Shown: piece by piece, positions 56,636 through 64,000 of the stretch | How positions within the stretch are numbered: position 1 is the first letter of the stretch | How the letters are laid out: each line of letters starts with the position of its first letter | NCBI RefSeq assembly: GCF_000219915.2 | Contig: NC_017964.1 | Coordinates: forward strand, 248,001-312,000 | Length of the DNA: 64,000 nucleotides | Direction of reading: 5' to 3' | Origin: Advenella kashmirensis WT001 | GTDB taxonomy: Bacteria; Pseudomonadota; Gammaproteobacteria; Burkholderiales; Burkholderiaceae_B | The notes under the pieces: model-generated | The model's database searches: none | Told to the model about the DNA's origin: nothing | What the model saw: the letters and a program-made list of their open reading frames with translations, nothing else | Program-made: the position numbers and the translations under genes

Positions 56636-59253
56636 ATGAAAATTTCCAAGCCGTTCTGCCTGAGTATTCAGGTCAGGCCGTACCGCTGGCGTGGCCAGGC
56701 TCATATCGGTCTGTCTGCGGCCATTCTGGTGGACAACCGCAAGGGTTATCCGGTGCTGCAGAATGAAGCGGGACTCTGGTCGTTTGTCGCTGAACACCTC
56801 AATTCCGAGGGTATTCTGGATCTGGGTATGCCCAAGCCGCAGGCAGAGTTTCTGGTATCGGGCAACGCCTATACTGCGCACTCGGAAGACAAAATACAGT
56901 GCCTTGTCCAGGTGCAGGTCAATGATCTTGTCAAGCAAGTGCAGGTGTACGGAGACCGTTACTTTCTGGACAACCGCATTACCCCGGCGCAGCCTTTTGA
57001 ACAGCTCAATATCGGCTGGCAAAATGCCTACGGCGGGCCTGGCTTTGCGAATAACCCGATGGGCAAGGGAACGGTCGAGGAAACCATCAATGGCGTGCGC
57101 GCCAGGCGGATGCCCAATGTGGAGTGGCCCGATTATCCCATTCGTGATTTCGGGGAAGCCATTCGCCCCGCGGGACTGGGGGCACAGAGTATTACCTGGC
57201 CCGTTCGCTTTGGCAAAGTCGGTACCTATTCCGAACAATGGCACAAAACCGATGCGCCGGGGTTTTTCCTGATATGGATCCCAGCCTGTTCAATGCCGCC
57301 ATGCCCGATCAGATCTTTGAAGGGCAGACGCAACTGCCGCCCAACACCGAATATCGCGTATGGAATATGCACCCGGACAAGCCGTGCTGGCAGGGCACGG
57401 TGCCGGCGTGGCAGGCCAGATGCCTGGTGCAGCTGCAGAAGGATGCCGGTTGTGCATCCGAGATTCATGATGTCGAGCTGGCGCCGACCACGCTCTGGCT
57501 GGTGCCGCATCTGGAAAGCTATATTGTGCTGTTTCACGCAACGCTGCCGGGCTGGCATGACGATGGCGAAGAAATTAAACATATTCTGGGAGCGCTGGAA
57601 TGGCAATATTCTCCCAAAACGCATGAGCATTACCAGCGCTACATGCAAACACGGCTGGATCATGACGAGTCTGCGCTGCTGGCCTATGAAGATGCGCAAC
57701 TGCTGCCGGAAAATCTGCAAACGGCCGGTTTTGACATCAAGCCTGACTTAAATGGCGCGATGTGGGAAAAGCAGCATCGCCTGCAGCGGTACTTGCTGCT
57801 ACATGCGCGCGCCGATCTGGCCGGCATGGGGCTGGATGCCGAACATTATCTGCCGGAATTTGTCGGGCCTCGTCCGCAGCCGAGCATGGAACAATTGCTG
57901 GAAAAGCACAGGCAGCGTCATGGGGCGGTCCGTGAGCAACGAGCCGAACTGGTGCAGGCCAAGGCGGCGGCAAAACGCTTCAGACAATCGGCAGGCAGGG
58001 ACAAGACGCTGCCTGCCCTGCTGGGAGAACCGGATTTTCTGAAAACCATTGAAGACATCAATGCACGGATCCGGGTTCCGGATCCGAAGAATAAACAGCC
58101 CAATCGTGCGCTGGATGAACTGCTGGCACAAATTGGCCAGGCGCAAGCCAGTGAAGACAATCTTCGTGCTGCCCGGCGCCAGCGCCATCGTGGCTTGCTG
58201 TTTTCGGCCCAGTACCGGTCCGGCAGCTATGTGCTGGATCAGACGCTCGCCAGAGAACTGCGGCAAAAGGCCATTCTTGCGGCACAGGTAAACCGCGATC
58301 TGCGCGGCATGGATTTGACTGGTGCCGATCTGACGGGCCTGGTCTTTGAATATTGTGATTTCAGTCAGGCGGTACTGATGCGCGCCGACATGACCGACGC
58401 CAGATTCATCCATTGCAATTTAACCGAGGCCGTGCTGTTCAGTGGCATCTACTGCAGAACACAGTTTGATCACTGCCGGTTTCACACCGCCAATATGTCG
58501 CGTACGCGGTTTGATGCTGTCTCCTATGCCAGTTGTGATTTTCATCAGGCGATCATCGATGAGTCCACGTTCAGCCGCTGTGATTTTTCCGCTGCGACAT
58601 TTGGTGAGTCTGTATTTCGGAACGTGCGTTTCGAAAATACGACCCTCAATGAATTGGCGCTGGATGCAACCGTGATGCTCTCTTGCACACTGGATCATGT
58701 GGCGGCAAAGGACGCAAGACTGAACAAGTGCGCATTCTATGAGTGCATCTTCACCGCCAGCGCCTTTGCCGACTCGTGGCTGACCCGCTGCGCCTTTGCC
58801 TTGTGTGAACTGTCCGGCATGTCGTTTGCAGGATCCGTCATGAGCGCCTTCACCCTGATTGCTGAAAAACCGGTGGTCGATTGCGACTTCAGTCAGGCCA
58901 GGATCAGCGACGGCAGCATGCGCGGCGTTCATTTTCTGCGGCCGCGCCTGCTACAGGCGGTTATTCGCAATACCGATTGTTCCAAATCGGTTTTTGAACA
59001 GGCAGATTGTCGTGGCATGGAAACCCCCGACGGCGTGTTCATGCGAACCGAGTTTCGCAACAGCGATTTTACGGCAGCCAACCTCATGACAGGCCTGTTC
59101 AGGAAATCGACATTTGTTCGCGCCAATTTGAGCAAGGTGAATTTTTTCCGGGCCGATTTCGCCCAGAGCAATATTGATGCGGACAGCCTGCAGCATGACA
59201 ACTACACACAGCAGATTCAGCTGGAACCCACGCAGAGAAAGGAACCGGCATGA
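56636..59253 (+). CDS. DUF2169 adaptor fused to pentapeptide repeats, one frameshift
   Basis: Reconstructed 872-aa T6SS accessory protein. Start 56636 (MKISKPFCLSIQVRPYRW) begins the DUF2169 domain, residues about 1-310, including ILVDNRKGYPVL, NIGWQNAYGGPGFANNPMGKG and PNVEWPDYPI. Near 57274 one C is missing (TTCCTGAT to TTCCCTGAT), joining DAPGFF to PDMDPSLFNAAMPDQIFEG. A coiled-coil-prone segment (about 418-455) precedes pentapeptide repeats, about 550-865, e.g. NRDLRGMDLTGADLTGLVF and RANLSKVNFFRADFAQSN. DUF2169 proteins are chaperone/adaptors for effector loading. It overlaps the next gene by 4 bp. Confidence 0.85.
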
Positions 59254-60332
59254 GCCTGACCGATGCGCAGCTTCGGGAACTGGTGGATAACGGCGTACCG
59301 ATTCTCAAAATATCGCTCCAGGGACGTGATTTGCGCGACTGGAATCTGTCGGGCGCCTTGTTCGAAGGCGTTGATTTCACAGATGCCCAACTCGATGGTG
59401 CGAGACTGGACGAAAGCGTATTTTCCAACTGCCGCTTTGACCGTGCCAGCCTGAACGAATGCTACGCCAACGCCGTATTTTTCAACACGTGTTTGATGGG
59501 CGGCACACATTGGCGTCAGTCCCTGCTGTTTCAGGCCAAATGGCATGAATGCGATGTACGCGACGCGGATTTTGGCCATGCCATGATGGATGAAACGGTC
59601 TTTATCGGCTGTTGTCTGGCGGGTGTGTGCTATAGCGGTGTCCAGGGCCGGGAAATGACGTTCATGAAATCGGATCTGGAGCGGGCCGATTTTTCACGGG
59701 CGCAGCTGTTCAAGTCCACGTTGTTCGGGCTGGATCTGAAAACCGTTAATTTTCAAGAGGCCAGCCTGGTCAATGTGATCTGGCTGCAGTCGGATCTGAG
59801 TGGCCAGAATCTGCAGGGACAGGACCTGGAGCGGAGTGTGTTTACCGAGGCGATCCTTGACGGGGTATGCCTGGCTTCGGCCAATCTGGTGCAGGCCGCT
59901 TTCAAGAGTGCCAGCGTAAAAGGCGCAGATCTGCGCAATAGTAAAGGCCAGTTCGTTGTTTTTGCCGAGGCGGATCTGAGTGGGACGCGCTGCGATGCTG
60001 CGCAGTTTGCGCAAAGTGTATTTGTGGATGCCATCACGGATGAGGCCAGTTTTGTGGGTGCGGACCTGTCCATGTCCGTTTGGCATCACGCCAGTGCGCG
60101 GCAATGCCGCTTTGACCGGGCCCAGCTGAATCATACCGATTTTTCGTATGCGGACCTGTATCAGGCGCGTTTTGATGACGCCCGGCTAAATCGCACTCGT
60201 TTTCATCGTGCGCTCAGTGACGACCTGAACCTGAAGCGGCGCGCCGGCGCCCTGGAAAAAGACCCGGAACTGTATGAGGCCGAGTTATGGAGCGAAACGC
60301 AGCGCGCTATGCTTTTTCCGCAGCGCGATTGA
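59250..60332 (+). CDS. Pentapeptide repeat protein (T6SS accessory)
   Basis: A 360-aa protein built almost wholly of pentapeptide repeats forming a right-handed quadrilateral beta helix: GRDLRDWNLSGALFEGVDF, RASLNECYANAVFFNT and repeated A/C-D/N-L-x-x units to about residue 330. It couples to the DUF2169-pentapeptide gene through an ATGA overlap and precedes the VgrG-Rhs gene, so it probably acts with them in effector delivery or handling. The highly charged ends (DLNLKRRAGALEKDPE) cap the helix. No enzymatic motif seen. Confidence 0.85.
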   Translation: MSLTDAQLRELVDNGVPILKISLQGRDLRDWNLSGALFEGVDFTDAQLDGARLDESVFSNCRFDRASLNECYANAVFFNTCLMGGTHWRQSLLFQAKWHECDVRDADFGHAMMDETVFIGCCLAGVCYSGVQGREMTFMKSDLERADFSRAQLFKSTLFGLDLKTVNFQEASLVNVIWLQSDLSGQNLQGQDLERSVFTEAILDGVCLASANLVQAAFKSASVKGADLRNSKGQFVVFAEADLSGTRCDAAQFAQSVFVDAITDEASFVGADLSMSVWHHASARQCRFDRAQLNHTDFSYADLYQARFDDARLNRTRFHRALSDDLNLKRRAGALEKDPELYEAELWSETQRAMLFPQRD

Positions 60333-60358
60333 CCCAACACGATAGATAGAGCACAGTC

Positions 60359-63300
60359 ATGAACCGTATTGTCAATGCCATCACGCCGCTGGGCGACGCG
60401 CTTAAATTCAAGTCCCTGCGGGGGCATGAAGGGCTATCCTGTCTGTTCGAATGGACAGTGCGGTTTGTTTCGGAACACGCAAAGCTGGATCTGCAATCCA
60501 TGCTGGGGCAATCGGTGACATTCGAAATAGAGACAGGCGCATCACCCCGTTTTCTGAACGGCCTTGTGACCGGATTTGAATTCCTGCATCGCAAGACCCT
60601 GACACCGCGTTATTACATTTATCAGGCGACAGTCAGGCCCTGCTTATGGTACGCGACGCAGAACAGCGATAGCCGCATCTTTCAGAATGAAACGGCAGTC
60701 GACATTATCACCAAGGTGCTTGGCAAATATGATTTCGCGGTTGAAAAGCGGCTGCTCAATAATTATCGCAAGTGGGGTTATTGCGTCCAGTTCAACGAGA
60801 CCGATTTCAACTTTGTCAGCAGGCTGATGGAGCATGAGGGCATTTACTATTGGTTCCGTCATGAAGCGTCACGCCATGTCGTGGTGTTGACAGACGAGGT
60901 CCAGGCGCACGATCCGTTGCCGGTGGTGCCCGTGATTCCGTTTTATCCGGACGACCGGCCTGCCATTGCCATGCAGGCGTCTATTGCCGATTGGCAAGTC
61001 TCGGGGGAGCTGACGCCCACGGGCTATGCCACCATGGATTACGATTTTCAGAAGCCGCTGGCCGATATGAGCGCCAAGCGCAGAGCGAGCCCGCGTGCTA
61101 CCCAGGCGCTGGATCTGGAAATGTATGAACCCATGGGAGGGTACATTGACTCATCTGACTCCGAGCATTATGTAAAAGTGCATTTACAGTCGCTGCAATG
61201 CCTGCAGGAGCAGGCTGTGGCACGGTCCAATGTGCGGACGATGGCGCCCGGTTATACCTTCACGTTGAAAAACTATCCTCATCAGGCGGAAAACAAGGCA
61301 TATCTGGTAGTTCATACTGAATATGACATACAGAATCCATCGTATGCCAGCCACGATCAGCCTGAAGAGCAAGCGCGGTTTGTTGCGACCTCCCGGCATA
61401 TTCCGGCCAATGTGCAATATCGCGCCGCACGCAGCACGCCCATCCCTAAAATGAGCGGCCCGCAAACGGCGACCGTGGTGGGCCCGCCAGGCGAAGAGAT
61501 CTGGACTGATAAGTATGGTCGCATCAAGGTACAGTTTCACTGGGACCGTGAAGGTGTAATGGACGAGAACAGCTCATGCTGGATACGGGTGTCTAATCCC
61601 TGGGCCGGCGGTGGCTTTGGCGGGGTGCAAATTCCTCGCGTGCGCGAAGAAGTGGTCGTGGACTTCATCAACGGCAATATCGATCGCCCCATTGCAGTAG
61701 GACGGGTCTATAACGCCAGCAATATGCCACCGGTGAATTTGCCGGATGATGCCACACAAAGCGGCTTTCTTACCCGCAGCAAGAACGGCACGCCTGCCAA
61801 CGCGAACAAGCTGATGTTCGAAGACCGGCAGGGCAGCGAGATGCTGGCCATGGTGGCTGAAAAGGATATGGACACCCATGTCAAGAACAACCAGACACAC
61901 GATGTGGCAGGCAATGTTGTGTCCGCGATCGCCGGGCTGCGCTCGCACACTGCGCACAGCTCCTCCGATATCACCATGGCCGCCGGTGCGGTTAAACATT
62001 ACCAGGCTGATCACAACCGGACGGTGCAGGTTCCCTGGACGAACAGATTGGCGCTAATTTGCAGCAGTCGTTCAATGACGGTGTGGACGAGACCATTACC
62101 GGACCGCTAACCAGTACCGTAGGGGGACAGGCCAGCCATACGCTGCAGGGTCTGCACATCACAACCACCACTCATGATGAAGAGACGGTCAATGGTACGG
62201 TATCGGAAACCGTGGGGACTGGGGAGACCAGCAATATCAAGTCGGGCTCGCAGTTGCAGGCCGGCGACATCACCATGGAATCGCCCACAATTTATTCAGA
62301 ATCCACCCAGGAAGAAATTGATATCAGGGCAGGCGGCCCGCTGGACATCAGCTCTGTCGGAGCCGGTATTGTGCAGACGCCAGGCAAGATCATCAAACAG
62401 AGTCCGACCAATGTGGAAACGGCGTTAATGCTGGACAACAATACAGTTACCAGAAAGAAGAGCTACACGCTGGATTTGAGTGTGGATGGTATCAAGGATG
62501 TGATGGTCGAGGGGCATAATCACAATCAGAATATTGCAGATATCAAGCTGTACGGCATGGGTGACTCCATGCAGGCAGCCCATATTGGCCTGTACGGTGC
62601 CAACATCCAGCTGGGCGGGCAGGACCAGAAAATGGGTCTGCTCAATGTGAACATCACGGGCATCGAGCTGGATAAGGGCTTTAAGATCAAACGTCCCGGT
62701 GGCGGCGGAGGTATCGGGGCAAAAGGCAAGGGCAAGGATGGCAGTGGTGGAGATGGTGGCAAGGGCGGCAAAGGCGACAGGGATGGAAACGGGAATAGGG
62801 GGGATGCTGACAAGCCACATGCAGACTGCAAAGATTGTATGGGTAGGTCGGCCTGGTCTATTGGTTTTGACGTAGGCGATGAGCGTATTGCCCAAAGTGA
62901 TTTTTTCTTATCGGGCGCTTTCCCGATCAGCTGGGATCGGGTCTATCGTTCCAATTTCCGCGCCAATGATGAAGATGGGCCATTGGGACCACGATGGATT
63001 ACGCCATTTACGCTCTTTATCGAAGAGAACGTAAAGGGTCTTGCCTATTATTCAATTGTAGGTAGAACGATCGAAACCGCGCCACTGGCCTCGGGCGAGG
63101 AACGATATGACCGCAACGAGGAAATAAACTGGCGCAGGCTTGATGAGCAAACGCTCGTCATTAGTCAGAAACATGAACGATTTGAAACATTCCGCAAGAT
63201 CGATGCCGTTTACCGGCTGGTCTCTATCGCCGATCGGGCCGGTAACAAAATCGACATTGACTATCAGGAGCAGGGCCTGCTGCGTTCCATACAGAACGAC

Positions 63301-64000
63301 TTATGGGTGTTGAGGTTCGAACACGATGACCAGCGCCGGATCCGGCGCATTATGACGGACGTGACGCACGATGACAATACGGTAGAACGGCAGCTTGCTT
63401 ATTATCAGTATGATGGCGCTGGCGATCTCGTGCGGGCTGTCGATGAATACCTGTCGGAACGCCAGTATGCCTACAGTCACCATTTAATTACCCGCTATAC
63501 CGACAGAACGGGGCGCGGCATTAATCTTGAGTGGCAGGGCACCGGTCCCGATACGCGTTGCTTTCGTGAGTATGCCGATGACGGCAGCCATGAAATTATT
63601 CTGTCCTGGGACAGGGAGAATCGACTTACCCATGTCACCAGTGCGCTGGGACAGACAACAACATACCGGTTTGATCGATACAACTACATTTCACATATCT
63701 ACTTTCCTGACGGTACCATCGAAGAACGAAAACGTGATGATTATCACAATATTATTGCGATTGTTAATCCGGACGGAACCACAGACCGTTTTGAATATGA
63801 TGATCGCGATAATCTGACCAGACACATCCGTCGTGACAACACTCGGGTTAGCTGGATTTATAACCAGGATGAACAACTGGTCCAGGTAACCGATGCGATG
63901 GGCGCTATTTGGCGACGTGAATACAATGATCGCCAGCAAATGATTCGCCAGATTGATCCATTGGGGCGGGTCACCGAGTTTACCTATAACCTTGCCGGTA
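60359..64000 (+). CDS. VgrG-Rhs fusion (evolved VgrG), one frameshift, runs off the window
   Basis: A VgrG whose C-terminus continues into an Rhs protein, at least 1214 aa here. The VgrG part has YCVQFNETDFNFVSRLMEHEG, WTDKYGRIKVQFHWDREG and SNPWAGGGFGGVQIPRV. At 62033 one C is missing (GTTCCCTGGAC to GTTCCCCTGGAC), after which PLDEQIGANLQQSF continues. The needle ends TGIELDKGFKIKR at the natural VgrG C-terminus. A hinge, about residues 778-818, is rich in Gly, Lys and Asp; a CKDC motif (about 823-826) follows. Then an Rhs entry segment (FFLSGAFPISWDRVYRSNFR, GPLGPRWITPFTLF) and YD repeats (YRFDRYNYISHIYFPDGTI, NPDGTTDRFEYDDRDNL) continue to base 64000. The toxin tip should lie downstream. 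Confidence 0.9.

Noticed and set aside
1..64000. tRNA, rRNA, CRISPR arrays, insertion sequences
   Set aside because: I saw no tRNA-like cloverleaf, no regular spaced repeats and no transposase motifs anywhere in the window.

Overview
The window looks like chromosomal DNA of a betaproteobacterium of the Alcaligenaceae (Bordetella/Achromobacter/Advenella type). The basis is four Bug-type (tripartite tricarboxylate receptor) periplasmic binding proteins paired with CoA-transferases, LysR/IclR regulators and a tartrate-dehydrogenase-like enzyme, plus the general protein flavour. Advenella is my best guess at genus, but that is inference. I see no rRNA, tRNA, CRISPR array or insertion sequence.

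Layout. 1-2201: a TonB-dependent receptor running off the left edge. 2.4-4.0 kb: cysteine hydrolase plus GlxA-type regulator. 4.2-8.5 kb: an organic-acid/acyl-CoA module (IclR regulator, HMG-CoA-lyase-like enzyme, CaiB CoA-transferase, Bug receptor) with a clear palindromic operator. 8.8-12.2 kb: lipid A acyltransferase, quinone oxidoreductase, VapBC-like toxin-antitoxin pair, YjbQ. 12.3-15.5 kb: Bug receptor and tartrate/isopropylmalate-type dehydrogenase divergent from a LysR gene. 15.8-21.3 kb: small membrane protein, gamma-glutamylcyclotransferase-like protein, methyltransferase, ABC-2 exporter, LpxH-like phosphoesterase, LysE exporter. 21.4-25.9 kb: a ProVWX-like ABC importer operon with two tandem binding proteins. 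26.3-31.2 kb: cupin, Bug receptor, CoA-transferase, acyl-CoA dehydrogenase, IclR. 31.4-36.6 kb: penicillin-acylase family enzyme, phosphoesterase, HMA protein, glycine-zipper lipoprotein, GST. 36.6-42.7 kb: GNAT and a five-gene oligopeptide ABC importer operon. 42.8-51.1 kb: TlpA-like protein, MdfA-like MFS pump, ferredoxin-NADP reductase, UvrD-like helicase, malate synthase G, YefM-YoeB. 51.4-64.0 kb: a type VI secretion spike/effector island (three VgrGs, a PAAR-like DUF4150 protein, a DUF2169-pentapeptide protein, a second pentapeptide protein). Its last gene is a VgrG continuing in frame into an Rhs/YD-repeat polypeptide that leaves the window.

The most important caution is that about 19 genes carry apparent frameshifts (26 sites). 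All but one look like the loss of one base, often in a short homopolymer. They include a core metabolic enzyme (malate synthase G) and pairs or triplets of shifts within one gene. Systematic under-calling of homopolymers in the sequence is the simplest explanation, so I annotate these as genes with frameshifts rather than pseudogenes and give full reconstructed extents.

The most interesting biology is the VgrG-Rhs fusion with its Gly/Lys/Asp-rich hinge and CxxC, the DUF2169-pentapeptide adaptor set, and the well-formed operators of the HMG-CoA-lyase-like gene and of yefM-yoeB. The YefM-YoeB cassette is also flanked by imperfect repeats.
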